Shown: positions 1 through 13,132, counted from the stretch's first letter. The stretch is DNA of 57,352 nt from Bordetella parapertussis (GCA_945864585.1 CAMBCF010000013.1:1-57352), one strand, 5' to 3'. The notes: generated from the letters alone by a model not told the origin. Made by a program: numbers and translations.

Positions 1-1539
<1,539 letters not shown>

Positions 1540-1586
1540 GTTGCAGAACCTCTGTAAAATATCGTTATAAAACAGATACTTATATC

Positions 1587-2450
1587 ATGGCAGGCTCCAA
1601 GGAAATCCGCACCAAGATCAAGAGCGTGCAAAACACGCGCAAGATCACCAAGGCTATGGAAATGGTCGCGGCCTCCAAAATGCGCAAGGCGCAGGAACGC
1701 ATGCGCACGGCACGCCCCTACGCGGAAAAAATCCGCAATGTCGCCGCGCATATCAGTCAGGCGAACCCGGAATACCGCCACCCGTTTTTGGTGGATCGAG
1801 ATTCGGTCAAGCGCATCGGCATCATCGTCATCACCACCGACAAGGGATTGTGTGGCGGCCTGAATACCAACATTCTGCGTCTTGCGCTGAACAAGATGAA
1901 AGAATGGGAAACAGAAGGCGAAGAAATCGAAGTTTGCGCCATCGGCAACAAAGGTCTGGGTTTTATGCAGCGACTGGGCGCGAATATCGCCTCGCAGATT
2001 ACCGGTCTGGGTGACCGCCCGCAGATGGAAAAGCTGATCGGCGCGGTGAAAATCATGCTCGACGGCTACACACAGGATCGCTTCGACCGCTTGATGATAT
2101 TTAATACGCGCTTCGTCAACACCATGAAGCAAGAACCGGTGATGGAGCAATTGTTGCCACTGACCGGCGATGCACTGGGCGCACCGGAAGGCAATTGGGA
2201 TTACATCTACGAGCCCGACGCAAAAGTGGTTTTGGAGCAAGTGCTCACGCGCTACATCGAAGCACTGATTTATCAGGCGGTGACCGAGAATATGGCGTCC
2301 GAACAATCGGCGCGCATGGTGGCGATGAAGGCCGCGTCCGATAACGCGGCGACGGTAATCGACGAACTGACGCTGATTTACAACAAGACGCGCCAGGCGG
2401 GTATTACCAAGGAATTGTCTGAAATTGTCGCCGGCGCGGCGGCAGTGTAA
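1587..2450 (+). CDS. atpG: ATP synthase F1 subunit gamma
   Basis: Central rotor stalk of F1, coupling proton flow to catalysis. 287 residues, the normal length. The N-terminus ([20 protein letters not shown]) and the C-terminal helix (ending [12 protein letters not shown]) are typical; these two ends form the coiled coil inside the alpha3-beta3 ring. It lies 47 bases after atpA. There is no convincing Shine-Dalgarno sequence before the ATG; the upstream bases are AT-rich and contain the 13-base motif AAACAGATACTTA found elsewhere in this window. The 222-base gap to atpD is unusually long for this operon and is filled with palindromic repeats. Confidence 0.97.
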   Translation: MAGSKEIRTKIKSVQNTRKITKAMEMVAASKMRKAQERMRTARPYAEKIRNVAAHISQANPEYRHPFLVDRDSVKRIGIIVITTDKGLCGGLNTNILRLALNKMKEWETEGEEIEVCAIGNKGLGFMQRLGANIASQITGLGDRPQMEKLIGAVKIMLDGYTQDRFDRLMIFNTRFVNTMKQEPVMEQLLPLTGDALGAPEGNWDYIYEPDAKVVLEQVLTRYIEALIYQAVTENMASEQSARMVAMKAASDNAATVIDELTLIYNKTRQAGITKELSEIVAGAAAV

Positions 2451-2459
2451 AGGTCAACA

Positions 2460-2656
2460 GCAACCGCAAAGGCGCGAAGACGCAAAGGAATCGCAAAGTT
2501 TTATTTCGGGAAGTTCTTTGCGTAATCTTTGCGCCGAACCCTCACTCCTGACCTCTCTCCCAAAGGGAGAGAGGAAGCTCGAGCCTCCCTTCTCCCTTCG
2601 GGAGAAGGGTCGGGGATGAGGGATGGCGTCTTTGCGGTGAAGGTTTTGAAGTAATT
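2460..2656. repeat. Nested palindromic intergenic repeats between atpG and atpD
   Basis: The gap holds two repeat types. An outer one has GCAAAGGCGCGAAGACGC-like sequence on the left and its inverted counterparts (CTTTGCGCC near 2527, GCGTCTTTGCGG near 2626) on the right. Inside it, 2539-2622 starts CCCTCA and ends TGAGGG and holds two strong hairpins, CTCTCTCCC-AAA-GGGAGAGAG and CTTCTCCC-TTC-GGGAGAAG. The inner unit looks like a small non-coding mobile repeat inserted into the older one. The outer type resembles the repeat at 45586-45672. The RNA would be heavily structured within the atp transcript. Confidence 0.75.
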
Positions 2657-2663
2657 TGATTAG

Positions 2664-4073
<1,410 letters not shown>

Positions 4074-4075
4074 AG

Positions 4076-4112
4076 CGTGAACGAGTGAATGAGTGAACGG
4101 GTGAACGAGTAA
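4076..4112 (+). repeat. Short imperfect tandem repeat (GTGAACGAGT-like)
   Basis: Between atpD and atpC the sequence runs through about four imperfect 8-base units of the form GTGAACGA/GTGAATGA/GTGAACGG. A similar short run follows the GNAT gene near 47041-47061. No function is evident. Confidence 0.6.
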
Positions 4113-4132
4113 CCGCAAGACCACGAGCGCAA

Positions 4133-4552
4133 ATGGCCAATACCCTGCATGTCGATGTTGTAAGCGCCGAAGAGCAAATTTACTCCGGCGAAGCGGAGTT
4201 CGTGGTGCTGCCCGGCGAAGCGGGCGAGCTCGGCATTTACCCACGCCACACGCCGTTGATCACGCGCATCAAGGCAGGCGCGGTGCGTATCAAAGTACCG
4301 GGTCAGGCGGAAGAAGAATTCGTGTTCGTTGCGGGCGGTGTGCTGGAAGTACAGCCCAAAGTGGTGACGGTGCTGGCCGATACCGCGATACGCGGTAAAG
4401 ACTTAGACGAGGCGAAAGCCACTGAGGCGTTGAAAAAGGCAGAAGAGGCGCGTGCCAACGCAAAAGACGCGGTGGGTTACGCGGCAGCTTCCGCAGAGTT
4501 TGCAAATATGGCAGCCCAGATCGCCGCCATCCGCAAGCTGAAAAAGAAGTAA
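4133..4552 (+). CDS. atpC: ATP synthase F1 subunit epsilon
   Basis: Small rotor subunit that links gamma to the c-ring and can inhibit ATP hydrolysis. 139 residues: N-terminal beta-sandwich ([37 protein letters not shown]) and a C-terminal helical hairpin rich in Ala, Lys and Glu. Last gene of the atp operon; a factor-independent terminator follows within 25 bases of its stop. Confidence 0.96.
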   Translation: MANTLHVDVVSAEEQIYSGEAEFVVLPGEAGELGIYPRHTPLITRIKAGAVRIKVPGQAEEEFVFVAGGVLEVQPKVVTVLADTAIRGKDLDEAKATEALKKAEEARANAKDAVGYAAASAEFANMAAQIAAIRKLKKK

Positions 4553-4576
4553 AGAGCAGCATACGCTGTAAACTAA

Positions 4577-4600
4577 GGGCAGCTAAAGCTGCCCTTTCTT
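4577..4600 (+). terminator. Rho-independent terminator of the atp operon
   Basis: GGGCAGCT, a two-base AA loop and AGCTGCCC form a perfect hairpin followed by TTTCTT. It lies 25 bases after the atpC stop and just before the glpD start, so it ends the atp transcript. Confidence 0.9.
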
Positions 4601-4604
4601 CATT

Positions 4605-6110
4605 ATGGATACCTACGATTTAATCGTTGTTGGCGGCGGCATCAACGGCGTCGGTATTGCGCGCGATGCGGCGGGACGCGGCCTCAAAGTGTTGCTGTGC
4701 GAGCAGCACGATCTGGCGCAGCACACCTCGTCTGCCAGCAGCAAGCTGGTGCATGGCGGCTTGCGTTATCTCGAGCAATACGAATTCCGCCTAGTATCCG
4801 AATCGCTGGGCGAGCGCGAAGTGTTGTTGGGCGCAGCACCCCATATCGTGCATCCGATGCGCTTTGTGATGCCGCATGTGCCGGAGCTGCGACCGGTATG
4901 GATGATACGTGCGGGCTTGTTTCTGTATGACTATCTCGCACGCCGCGATACGCTGCCCGGTTCGCACCGTATTGATTTGCGCGCGCCGCCGTACCGGGAC
5001 GGACTGAAACCCGGGTTATCCACCGGCTTTATCTACTCCGATTGCTGGGTGGACGATGCGCGCTTGGTGATCGCCAACGCGCGCGCTGCCGCCGATCTCG
5101 GCGCGACGGTTTTGACGCGCACCCGCTGCACCACCGCACGCAGAGATGGCGCACTGTGGCGCGTGACTTTGCAACCCGAAAACGCGGCGCCGGTAGAGCT
5201 AAGCTGCCGCGCGCTGGTCAATGCCAGCGGCCCGTGGGCAAAACAATTTATCAATGAAAACATGTGCTTAACCACAACCTTCGGACTGAAGCTGGTTAAG
5301 GGCAGCCATATCGTGGTGCCGCGTCTCTACGCTGGGGAACACGCGTTCATACTGCAAAACGACGATCGGCGGGTGGTGTTTGTTTATCCCTACGAGCGGC
5401 ACTACACGCTCATCGGCACCACCGATGTTGAACATGACGATGAACCGGGCGATTGCGCGGCCAGCGCCGACGAGGTCGACTATCTGTGCCGCGCCGCCAA
5501 TCGCTACTTTGTGCGCACGCTGACCGCTGCAGATGTAGTGTGGCGCTACAGCGGCGTGCGGCCGTTGTTCGATGACGGCGCGAAGAACGTATCGAAAATA
5601 ACGCGCGACTACACCCTGCGTGTTGATGGCGATACGCAGGACGCGCCGGCGCTCTCGGTGTTCGGTGGCAAGATCACCACTTACCGCAAACTCGCGGAAC
5701 ACGCACTGGAAAAACTGGCGGACTGGTTTCCGCACATGAAGCCGCCATGGACAGACCAGGCACAATTACCCGGCGGGGGGCTGAAGGGATTGTCTGTGAA
5801 CGAGTACGTCGAGCAAGTCCATGCCGGGCGCCCCGGAATCCCTCGGGTACAAATCGACGCGCTGGTTCGCCGCCATGGTGACGCGACACCGGCGCTACTG
5901 GGTGACGCCAAAACGCTTACTGATTGTGGTTTACACTTCGGCTATACACTTTATGCCAACGAGGTGGACTACCTTTGTAAACATGAGTGGGCGCTCACGG
6001 CAGAGGATGTGTTGTGGCGCCGAACCAAGTGCGGGCTGCATTTAAATTCGCAGCAAAAACAAGCGCTTGAGACTTATTTTACGAATTTAAGTGCGGCGGC
6101 TGTGCGATAA
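4605..6110 (+). CDS. glpD: Aerobic glycerol-3-phosphate dehydrogenase
   Basis: FAD-dependent, membrane-associated oxidation of sn-glycerol 3-phosphate to dihydroxyacetone phosphate, feeding electrons to quinone. 501 residues, the family length. The N-terminal dinucleotide-binding motif VGGGINGVGIARDAAGRG is at residues 9-26, followed by the SASSKLVHGGLRYLE signature; the C-terminal part has the VLWRRTKCGLHL segment typical of GlpD. The ATG is only four bases after the terminator of the atp operon, so a promoter must lie inside or upstream of that terminator, or transcription reads through. No glpF or glpK is nearby. Confidence 0.95.
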   Translation: MDTYDLIVVGGGINGVGIARDAAGRGLKVLLCEQHDLAQHTSSASSKLVHGGLRYLEQYEFRLVSESLGEREVLLGAAPHIVHPMRFVMPHVPELRPVWMIRAGLFLYDYLARRDTLPGSHRIDLRAPPYRDGLKPGLSTGFIYSDCWVDDARLVIANARAAADLGATVLTRTRCTTARRDGALWRVTLQPENAAPVELSCRALVNASGPWAKQFINENMCLTTTFGLKLVKGSHIVVPRLYAGEHAFILQNDDRRVVFVYPYERHYTLIGTTDVEHDDEPGDCAASADEVDYLCRAANRYFVRTLTAADVVWRYSGVRPLFDDGAKNVSKITRDYTLRVDGDTQDAPALSVFGGKITTYRKLAEHALEKLADWFPHMKPPWTDQAQLPGGGLKGLSVNEYVEQVHAGRPGIPRVQIDALVRRHGDATPALLGDAKTLTDCGLHFGYTLYANEVDYLCKHEWALTAEDVLWRRTKCGLHLNSQQKQALETYFTNLSAAAVR

Positions 6111-6119
6111 TACTTTTCT

Positions 6120-7484
6120 ATGTCACTTAATGTCGTTGTGCTGGCCGCGGGACAGGGCAAGCGCATGCATTCCAACCTGCCCAAGGGGCTGCATTTGCTG
6201 GCAGGACGCCCCTTGTTGGCGTATGTGCTAGACGCCGCACGCGCCTTGTCGCCGGCAAAAATCATCGTGGTTACCGGCCATGAAGCCGCGCTGGTGCGAG
6301 CAGCTTTCGCCGCGCCGGATGTCGTTTTTGTGAATCAAACGCCACAGCTGGGTACGGGCCACGCCATACAGCAGGCGGCAGGCGAACTTTTGCCGGGCGG
6401 CAAGACGCTGGTGTTGCTGGGTGACGTGCCCCTGATTCAGGCGTCTACGCTAAAGCCGTTGGTTGAGGGCGCCGTCAATCGTGTGTCGATGCTGACCGCG
6501 TTGCTGGAGGATACGCAAGGCTATGGCAGGGTGGTGCGCGATGCGCGCAAAAAAGTGAAGCGCGTGGTCGAACAAAAAGATGCCACGCGGGTGCAGCTCA
6601 AAATTCGCGAAATCAATACCGGCATCTTTTGTTATCCTACCGCGCGCCTTGCGCCATGGCTGGGCCGGCTTAAGAACCATAATGTGCAGGGCGAGTACTA
6701 CATTACCGACGTGTTGCCGATGGCGATAAAGGCAGGCGTGCCGGTCGAAGGCGTGCTCTGCAACGACGCCGTACAGGTTGAGGGCGTCAACAACCGTATG
6801 CAGCTGGCGCGGCTTGAACGTCTGCATCAACAACGGTTAGCCGCACGTTTAATTGAGCAAGGCGTGGCCATCGCCGACCCCGCGCGCATGGATGTGCGCG
6901 GCGATCTTAGCTGCGGCCACGATGTCGCCATCGATATCGGCTGCATCTTTGAGGGCCATGTAAAGCTGGGCGACGGCGTACGGGTATACGCGTACTGTGT
7001 GTTGCGTGATGTTGAAATTGCCGCGGGCACGCACATAGAGTCGTTTACCCATCTGGCGCAAGCCACGATAGGCAAGAATTGCCGTATCGGCCCTTATGCG
7101 CGCATACGGCCCGACACGCAGCTCGCGGACGACGTGCATATCGGCAATTTCGTCGAAGTGAAAGCCAGCGAAATCGGCAATGGCTCCAAGGCGAATCATC
7201 TGGCATACATCGGCGACACCACGGTCGGCCGCAATGTTAACGTCGGCGCGGGCACCATTACCTGCAATTACGATGGCGTGAACAAACACCGTACGATCAT
7301 TGAAGACGATGTGTTTATTGGGTCCGATACGCAGTTGGTCGCGCCCGTCACCGTGCGGCGGGGTGCAACCATAGGTGCTGGTGCGACTATCACCAAAGAA
7401 GCGCCTGCCGGCCAGCTGACCCTATCGCGCGCCAAGCAGGTTTCCCTTCCAGACTGGAAACGGCCGCTAAAAAAACGTGCATGA
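6120..7484 (+). CDS. glmU: Bifunctional N-acetylglucosamine-1-phosphate uridyltransferase / glucosamine-1-phosphate acetyltransferase
   Basis: Makes UDP-GlcNAc for peptidoglycan and lipid A from glucosamine 1-phosphate, acetyl-CoA and UTP. 454 residues. Residues 1-230 form the nucleotidyltransferase domain (LAAGQGKRM at 8-16, LLGDVPLI near 100); residues 250-454 are a left-handed beta helix of hexapeptide repeats ([35 protein letters not shown]-type). It starts nine bases after glpD and is followed after 40 bases by glmS, which supplies the preceding step of the same pathway. Confidence 0.97.
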   Translation: MSLNVVVLAAGQGKRMHSNLPKGLHLLAGRPLLAYVLDAARALSPAKIIVVTGHEAALVRAAFAAPDVVFVNQTPQLGTGHAIQQAAGELLPGGKTLVLLGDVPLIQASTLKPLVEGAVNRVSMLTALLEDTQGYGRVVRDARKKVKRVVEQKDATRVQLKIREINTGIFCYPTARLAPWLGRLKNHNVQGEYYITDVLPMAIKAGVPVEGVLCNDAVQVEGVNNRMQLARLERLHQQRLAARLIEQGVAIADPARMDVRGDLSCGHDVAIDIGCIFEGHVKLGDGVRVYAYCVLRDVEIAAGTHIESFTHLAQATIGKNCRIGPYARIRPDTQLADDVHIGNFVEVKASEIGNGSKANHLAYIGDTTVGRNVNVGAGTITCNYDGVNKHRTIIEDDVFIGSDTQLVAPVTVRRGATIGAGATITKEAPAGQLTLSRAKQVSLPDWKRPLKKRA

Positions 7485-7524
7485 CCACGGCGCGGGCAGC
7501 CGTTGCAACTCATCGGGATTTCTC

Positions 7525-9366
7525 ATGTGCGGAATTGTAGGCGTGGCCTCCACGCGAAACAGCGTCGATATACTGATCGGTGGTATCCGCAAGCTCGAAT
7601 ATCGCGGCTACGATTCAACCGGTATTGCCTATGTCACTGGCGAGCGTTTGACGCGCTTGCGCTCCACCGGGCGCGTGGCGCATCTCGATGAACTGGTGAA
7701 AAACAAGAAAGTCGTTGTGCTGACCGGTCTTGCGCACACGCGTTGGGCGACGCACGGCAAACCCTCGGAAGTTAATGCGCACCCGCATTTTTCCATCCGC
7801 GCAGGCCTGGAAATCGGCATCGTGCACAACGGCATCGTTGAAAATCACGAGGTTCTGCGCACACGCATGAAGGCCAAAGGCTACCGCTTTACCTCGCAGA
7901 CCGACACCGAAGTGATGGTGCACCATGTGCATTCGCTGGTGGCGGCCGGCCTGTCACTTTTCGCGGCGGTGCAAAAAGCCAGCAGTTCCTGGGACGGCGC
8001 ATATGCGGTCGGATTTGTCTCGAATCAGGAGCCGCAAGTGGTGGTCGGCGCACGCAAAGGCTCGCCGCTGCTGGTGGGACTGGGCAAAAATGAAAATTTT
8101 CTGGCGTCGGACGCCAGCGCCATACTCGCGCGCACGCGCGACATGGTTTATTTGCATGAAGGCGACGTGGTAGAGCTGCGCCCGGATCGCGTATCGATTT
8201 GCGACGCACGCAGCAAAGCTGTCCGGCGCACCACCACGCGCAGCCAGCTCAATGCCGATGCCGCCGACCTGGGCCGCTACCAGCACTACATGCAAAAAGA
8301 AATATTCGAGCAGCCGGGCGCTATCGCCAATACCCTGGAAATGGTGATGAACGCACGTTCGCTGCACCCCAATTTGTTTGGCGTGCCCGCCGAAAAAATA
8401 TTTAGCAAAACCCACAATATACTGATACTCGCCTGCGGCACAAGCTATCACGCGGGTTTGGTGGCGCGCAATTGGCTGGAAGCCATCGCCGGCATTTCAA
8501 CCAGCGTGGAAATTGCCAGCGAGTACCGTTACCGCGACCCGGTGGCCACCCGCGGCACGCTGGTGATTACGATTTCACAATCGGGGGAGACTGCTGATAC
8601 GCTGGCCGCGCTCAAACATGCGCAGACGCTGGGGTTAAAAGATACGCTGACCATCTGCAACGTGCCTGAATCAGCGTTGATCCGGCAATCAAAGCTGCGC
8701 TTTCTAACGCGCGCGGGACCGGAAATCGGCGTCGCCTCCACCAAAGCATTTACCACGCAACTGGCCGCATTGTTTGTGCTGACGCTGGTGCTGGCCAAAC
8801 AACGCAGTCGCCTCACCGCAAAGCAGGAGGGCGATTTTCTGGCGGCATTACGGCATCTGCCGCGTGCGATGGAATCGGTGCTGTCGGTGGAGCCGCAGAT
8901 TGCAAAATGGGCGCGGCGTTTTAAAAACAAAAACCATGCGTTATTTCTCGGGCGCGGCCTGCATTTCCCCATCGCCATGGAGGGCGCGTTAAAGCTGAAG
9001 GAAATCTCCTACATCCACGCGGAAGCTTACGCCGCAGGCGAGTTGAAGCACGGCCCGCTGGCGCTGGTGGACGAAGACATGCCGGTGATCACCGTTGCGC
9101 CCAACGACCAATTGCTGGAAAAACTCAAATCCAATTTGCAGGAAGTTAGCGCGCGCGGTGGCGAGCTTTACGTGTTTGCCGACAAAGGCGCCCGCATAAC
9201 ACAAGGCCCGCGACTGCACGCGATTGAACTGGCTGATCACGCCGGACCGCTGTCACCCATACTGCATGTAATACCCCTGCAACTACTGGCGTATCATGTG
9301 GCGTTATTAAAAAACACCGATGTGGATAAACCGCGCAACCTCGCGAAATCGGTGACGGTAGAGTAA
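7525..9366 (+). CDS. glmS: Glutamine-fructose-6-phosphate aminotransferase (isomerising)
   Basis: Forms glucosamine 6-phosphate from fructose 6-phosphate and glutamine, the first committed step of amino-sugar synthesis. 613 residues. The start is set at the ATG before CGIVGVAS because Cys must become residue 1 of the mature glutaminase domain; an in-frame ATG 48 bases upstream is rejected. An N-terminal Ntn-hydrolase domain is followed by two SIS sugar-isomerase domains (ACGTSYHAG, then the [10 protein letters not shown] region) and the conserved C-terminus [12 protein letters not shown] that caps the active site. No glmS ribozyme is seen. Confidence 0.97.
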   Translation: MCGIVGVASTRNSVDILIGGIRKLEYRGYDSTGIAYVTGERLTRLRSTGRVAHLDELVKNKKVVVLTGLAHTRWATHGKPSEVNAHPHFSIRAGLEIGIVHNGIVENHEVLRTRMKAKGYRFTSQTDTEVMVHHVHSLVAAGLSLFAAVQKASSSWDGAYAVGFVSNQEPQVVVGARKGSPLLVGLGKNENFLASDASAILARTRDMVYLHEGDVVELRPDRVSICDARSKAVRRTTTRSQLNADAADLGRYQHYMQKEIFEQPGAIANTLEMVMNARSLHPNLFGVPAEKIFSKTHNILILACGTSYHAGLVARNWLEAIAGISTSVEIASEYRYRDPVATRGTLVITISQSGETADTLAALKHAQTLGLKDTLTICNVPESALIRQSKLRFLTRAGPEIGVASTKAFTTQLAALFVLTLVLAKQRSRLTAKQEGDFLAALRHLPRAMESVLSVEPQIAKWARRFKNKNHALFLGRGLHFPIAMEGALKLKEISYIHAEAYAAGELKHGPLALVDEDMPVITVAPNDQLLEKLKSNLQEVSARGGELYVFADKGARITQGPRLHAIELADHAGPLSPILHVIPLQLLAYHVALLKNTDVDKPRNLAKSVTVE

Positions 9367-9380
9367 CCGCGGGCGAATCC

Positions 9381-10034
9381 TCAGATCTTCTTGCGGCGTG
9401 CGCGCGCCAGATTGATCAGCCCGTCTATCGTGGGCATCACGTTCTTCAACGAACCCGCCTGCCCCCCGCCGGTTTGATAGCGGCCATCCACGACCAGCAC
9501 TGGCGTGCCGCGCACATCATAATCGCGCCCCAATTCCACGGCGCGCACGACATTATTGCGCACCGCCTGCGAGCTGTAAGCACTATCCCATTTGGGGCGA
9601 TCCAGGCCGTTCGCTTCGGCCCACTTTCCCCAGGCTTCGGTGTCGGTGGCTTGCAGGCGATCGCGGTGGAAGGCTTCGAATACCTTGGTGTGCAATTGTT
9701 CCACCGCGCCCAGCGCTTCCAGCGTGTAATAAATATGCGCTTCGGGCACCCATTCCTGGCGCAGCACCGCGGGCACGCGCCGCACCGCGACGTCGGCAGG
9801 TTTGGTTTTTTCCCACTCCGTCATAAAGGGCAGCAACTGGAAGCAGTAAGGGCAGCCGTACCAGAAAAAATCAATCACCTCGATACTATCGCCTGCAGGC
9901 GTAGCCTGCGGTGTGATGGAGCGGTAACTTTGCTCGAAGGGGCGTTCTTGCGTCTGCGCTGCGGCAACGCCGGCAAGCGCAAAACCCGCTGCGCCCGCCG
10001 CGAGACATAAAACAGCACGTCTGGAAATCGTCAT
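9381..10034 (-). CDS. DsbA-family thiol:disulfide interchange protein (copy 1)
   Basis: Periplasmic thioredoxin-fold oxidase that introduces disulfides into exported proteins. 217 residues with a signal peptide (hydrophobic core at about 7-26, cleavage near AAA-QTQ). The active site FFWYGCPYC places the CPYC motif at 61-64, and the cis-proline loop GTPVLVVDGRY is near 177-187. It overlaps the thioredoxin fold typical of DsbA with an inserted helical domain. It is 14 bases downstream of a second DsbA gene and converges with glmS. The two copies differ in the dipeptide between the cysteines (PY here, PH in the neighbour), which normally tunes redox potential. Confidence 0.9.
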   Translation of the reverse strand: MTISRRAVLCLAAGAAGFALAGVAAAQTQERPFEQSYRSITPQATPAGDSIEVIDFFWYGCPYCFQLLPFMTEWEKTKPADVAVRRVPAVLRQEWVPEAHIYYTLEALGAVEQLHTKVFEAFHRDRLQATDTEAWGKWAEANGLDRPKWDSAYSSQAVRNNVVRAVELGRDYDVRGTPVLVVDGRYQTGGGQAGSLKNVMPTIDGLINLARARRKKI

Positions 10035-10048
10035 GATAAAGAGCTCCC

Positions 10049-10726
10049 TTACTTTCCTTTGCGATTGGCGCGAGCCATTGCGATTAACTGATCGACGTTT
10101 TTGAAGAAGCGCTCATAGTCAACGGCGTTCGCTTTTGGCGGCACCATCACGGGCGCTATCAGATACCGTCCATCGACGGCGATTGACGGCGTGCCGGTCA
10201 CCCCGTACGCCGAGGTGATGTCGATGGTGCGGTTCGTTTTGCTCACCACCGAAAACGAATTGTAGGCATCGGTGAATTTCCTGACATCAATCTTTTGTGT
10301 GCCCACCCATGCGAACAGCGATTTCGGGTCTTTCACCAGCACTTTTGGATCCAGCGTTTTGGTTTTATGAATCGCGGCAAAAACTTCAGAGTGCAATGTT
10401 TCCACCGCGCCGATGGTATCGATGGCATAAAAAGTGCGCGCAAGCTGCGTCCATGATTCTTCAAAAGCCGCCGGCTGGCTGCGAAACACCACATCGGAAG
10501 GCTTGTTCTTGAGCCACACCTTTAAAGACGACTGTAGTTGAGAGCAGTGCGGGCAGGCGTACCAGAAAAACTCCAGTACCTCGATGGGCTTACCGGGTGG
10601 GGATGGTTGTGGCGGTGAGATCGCCTGATAATCCCTGCCGATCGTCAATTGCGCCTGAGCCGCAACAGCGGTAAACGCCAACAGCATTACCGCGGCCAGT
10701 TTGGAGAAGTAATTGAATACCTGCAT
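10049..10726 (-). CDS. dsbA: DsbA-family thiol:disulfide interchange protein (copy 2)
   Basis: Second periplasmic thioredoxin-fold protein, 225 residues. Signal peptide at 1-25 ending AVAAQA; active site FFWYACPHC with CPHC at 58-61, the classical DsbA dipeptide; cis-Pro loop VTGTPSIAVDGRY near residue 185. Lies in the order argS - SPOR protein - dsbA that is common in betaproteobacteria, so this is likely the ancestral copy and the downstream gene a divergent duplicate. Confidence 0.92.
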   Translation of the reverse strand: MQVFNYFSKLAAVMLLAFTAVAAQAQLTIGRDYQAISPPQPSPPGKPIEVLEFFWYACPHCSQLQSSLKVWLKNKPSDVVFRSQPAAFEESWTQLARTFYAIDTIGAVETLHSEVFAAIHKTKTLDPKVLVKDPKSLFAWVGTQKIDVRKFTDAYNSFSVVSKTNRTIDITSAYGVTGTPSIAVDGRYLIAPVMVPPKANAVDYERFFKNVDQLIAMARANRKGK

Positions 10727-10768
10727 TTAGACAAACTCCAGAGGATGCTGTGACGACGGCGCAGCGCC

Positions 10769-11386
10769 CTACTTATCCGCTTCGCGCACCCTGACCAGCG
10801 TGGTTTCGATATTATTCTGCTTGAGAACGCCGCGCACCCGATTCAGTTCCTCGACATCGGCGTAAGGCCCTACCCGCACGCGGTGCCAGACGCCCTTCTC
10901 CGGCAAGGGTCGCGTTTGAATCGAGGCTTCGAACCCGAGCAAGGCCAGGCGCGCTTTGAGGTTGTCGGCATCGGGCGCATTCTGAAACGAACCCGCCTGC
11001 AGGAAAAACGCTTCCTTGGCGGCGGGCGTAGCCACGACTTCCGCCGGCTTGTCCGCGGCGCCGGTCGCTCGCTCGCCCTTGGTCAGCATCTCCTGGGCCG
11101 AGATTTTGGACTTGTCGCCGCTGGCCGCCGTGGAATCCGCCGCCTTTGCTTTTGCATCTTTAAGCGGGTCCACTGTTGGCGCGCCCTTGGGTGCCGGCGC
11201 CTGCGGTTTTTCCTTGAACGGATTGGGCAACTTGCTGATATACCAGGCAACGCCTAACGCTATGGTCAACCCCAGCACCAGGCCGATGAGGATGCCGACG
11301 AAGGTCGAGCCGCCGCCACCGGCAGCGTGCTTTTTACTGCCGGTTCCATCGCGTGTGTGGGCCTGCTTGGCGGCGTGTTTACGCAT
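10769..11386 (-). CDS. SPOR-domain inner-membrane protein
   Basis: 205 residues. Lys/Arg-rich cytoplasmic start (1-27), one transmembrane helix at about 28-50 (TFVGILIGLVLGLTIALGVA), a Pro/Ala/Lys-rich periplasmic linker, and a C-terminal SPOR domain at about 127-203 (FFLQAGSFQNAPDADNLKA, then VRVGPYADVEELN). SPOR domains bind denuded glycan strands at division septa, so an FtsN-like or murein-linked role is expected; the exact partner is unknown. It begins nine bases after argS and is probably cotranscribed with it. Confidence 0.88.
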   Translation of the reverse strand: MRKHAAKQAHTRDGTGSKKHAAGGGGSTFVGILIGLVLGLTIALGVAWYISKLPNPFKEKPQAPAPKGAPTVDPLKDAKAKAADSTAASGDKSKISAQEMLTKGERATGAADKPAEVVATPAAKEAFFLQAGSFQNAPDADNLKARLALLGFEASIQTRPLPEKGVWHRVRVGPYADVEELNRVRGVLKQNNIETTLVRVREADK

Positions 11387-11395
11387 AGCGCTATA

Positions 11396-13132
11396 TTACA
11401 TTTTTTCGGGCGCAGAAACACCCAACAGCGCGAGACCATTCGCGATCACCTGCCGTGTAGCGCCGGCCAGCGCGAGCCGCGCGTCGCGCGCGGCGGCAGC
11501 GTCCGCCAAAAAACGCACCTGGTTGTAATAACTGTGGAACAGCGCGGCGAGATCCTTCAGATAAAACGCAATCAGATGCGGCGATAATTCGCGCGCGGCG
11601 ATGGCCACCAGTTCGGGATACTCCGCAAGTTTTTGCAGCAACACCAACTCGGCATCCGAATCCAGCGGCGACAGGTCGGCGTGGGCAAGTGCAGCGGCAT
11701 CCCCGCCCCACTGCGCATACACACTGCATACCCGCGCATGCGCGTACTGAATGTAGTACACCGGATTTTCATTGCTGCGCGATTTCGCCAGATCAACATC
11801 GAAATCCAGATGCTGATCGCTTTTGCGCAGCACATAAAAAAAGCGCGTGGCGTCGGCGCCCACTTCCTCGCGCAACTCGCGCAGCGTGACAAAATCGCCG
11901 GAGCGTTTGCCCATCGCGACTTTCTCGCCGCCGCGATACAACACGGCAAATTGCACCAGTGTCACCGTGAGTTTGTCCGGGTCCGCCCCCAGCGCCTTCA
12001 AGGCGCCCTTTACGCGCGCGATGTAGCCGTGGTGATCGGCGCCCCACACATCGATCACGCGATCGTAGCCGCGCGCGATTTTGTTCAAATGATAGGCGAT
12101 GTCCGACGCGAAATAAGTGTAGTGCCCGTTCTCGCGGCGCAACACACGGTCTTTTTCGTCGCCAAAGGCGGTGGAGCGAAACCACACCGCGCCGTCTTTT
12201 TCATAGAGGTGACCGGCGCTTTGCAGAGACGCCATTGCACGTGTTACCTCGCCGCTGTCGTGCAGCGACTGCTCCGAAACCCAGTGCTCGTAGGTTACGC
12301 CAAACCGCGCCAGATCGTCGCGTTGATCCGCCAGCATGGCCGCCAGTGCAAACTGGTGCAGCAGGCGCCAATTTTCGCCCAGCGACTGTTTTGCGCGCGC
12401 GATCAGCGCATCCAGCGCCGCATCGGCGTCGTCGCCCGCTGCGGGCGCGGCGGTGGCAAACGCGCGCTGAAACTGCTCGCCATGCGCGGTGTCGAGCTCG
12501 CGCGCGATGTCGCGAACATAGTCGCCGCGATAGCCGTCGGCCGGAAACGCCACTGCCGCGCCGCGCGCCTCGAGATAGCGCAGCCACACCGACGCCGCAA
12601 GGATATCCATCTGCCGGCCCGCGTCGTTGATGTAAAACTCACGCGTCACCTCATGCCCGGTGGCGCTCAGCACGTTGGCGAGACACGCGCCATAGGCAGC
12701 GCCCCGCCCGTGGCCCACGTGCAGCGGGCCGGTGGGATTGGCCGAGACAAATTCGATTTGCACTTTGTGCTTTGCGCCAAAGGTGCTTTCGCCGAACCGC
12801 GATCCTAACGTAAGTATCTGATTTACAATACTTTGTTTGTAAGCGCGCTTGAGAAACAAATTGATAAAACCCGCACCTGCGATCTCGGCTTTGTCGAGCA
12901 GCGGTGACGCCGGTAAATTCGCCACCAGCTTTTCGGCAATATCGCGTGGCTTCGCGCGCAGCGCCTTGGCCAGTTGCATTGCCACGTTGCACGAAAAATC
13001 GCCGTGCTGAGCTTGCTTGGGGCGCTCAAGAGTGATTGTCACGCCGGTGGTGTCCGGCGCGGTGGTTTTGAGTGCGCTGATCAGCACCTCAATGATCGCT
13101 GCTTTCGCGTCGGTAGTGTATGCGGTGGCCAT
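11396..13132 (-). CDS. argS: Arginyl-tRNA synthetase
   Basis: Class I synthetase that charges tRNA-Arg. 578 residues from the chosen ATG (MATAYTTDAKAA); an ATG 54 bases upstream is in frame but adds a non-conserved tail. HIGH-type motif HVGH at 138-141 within SANPTGPLHVGHGRG; the second signature is degenerate (VAMGKRSGD), as is common in ArgRS. The C-terminal anticodon-binding DALR domain ends with LALLGVSAPEKM. Residues 97-110 (YKQSIVNQILTLG region, DNA about 12806-12845) are encoded by strikingly AT-rich codons inside an otherwise GC-rich gene. Confidence 0.96.
   Translation of the reverse strand: MATAYTTDAKAAIIEVLISALKTTAPDTTGVTITLERPKQAQHGDFSCNVAMQLAKALRAKPRDIAEKLVANLPASPLLDKAEIAGAGFINLFLKRAYKQSIVNQILTLGSRFGESTFGAKHKVQIEFVSANPTGPLHVGHGRGAAYGACLANVLSATGHEVTREFYINDAGRQMDILAASVWLRYLEARGAAVAFPADGYRGDYVRDIARELDTAHGEQFQRAFATAAPAAGDDADAALDALIARAKQSLGENWRLLHQFALAAMLADQRDDLARFGVTYEHWVSEQSLHDSGEVTRAMASLQSAGHLYEKDGAVWFRSTAFGDEKDRVLRRENGHYTYFASDIAYHLNKIARGYDRVIDVWGADHHGYIARVKGALKALGADPDKLTVTLVQFAVLYRGGEKVAMGKRSGDFVTLRELREEVGADATRFFYVLRKSDQHLDFDVDLAKSRSNENPVYYIQYAHARVCSVYAQWGGDAAALAHADLSPLDSDAELVLLQKLAEYPELVAIAARELSPHLIAFYLKDLAALFHSYYNQVRFLADAAAARDARLALAGATRQVIANGLALLGVSAPEKM

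Noticed and set aside
11633-12808. Long forward reading frame opposite argS (391 codons)
   Set aside because: Shadow of a GC-rich gene; the argS frame has clear family motifs and the antisense frame has none. The same applies to 16821-18002 (opposite gltD) and 21563-22831 (opposite gltB).
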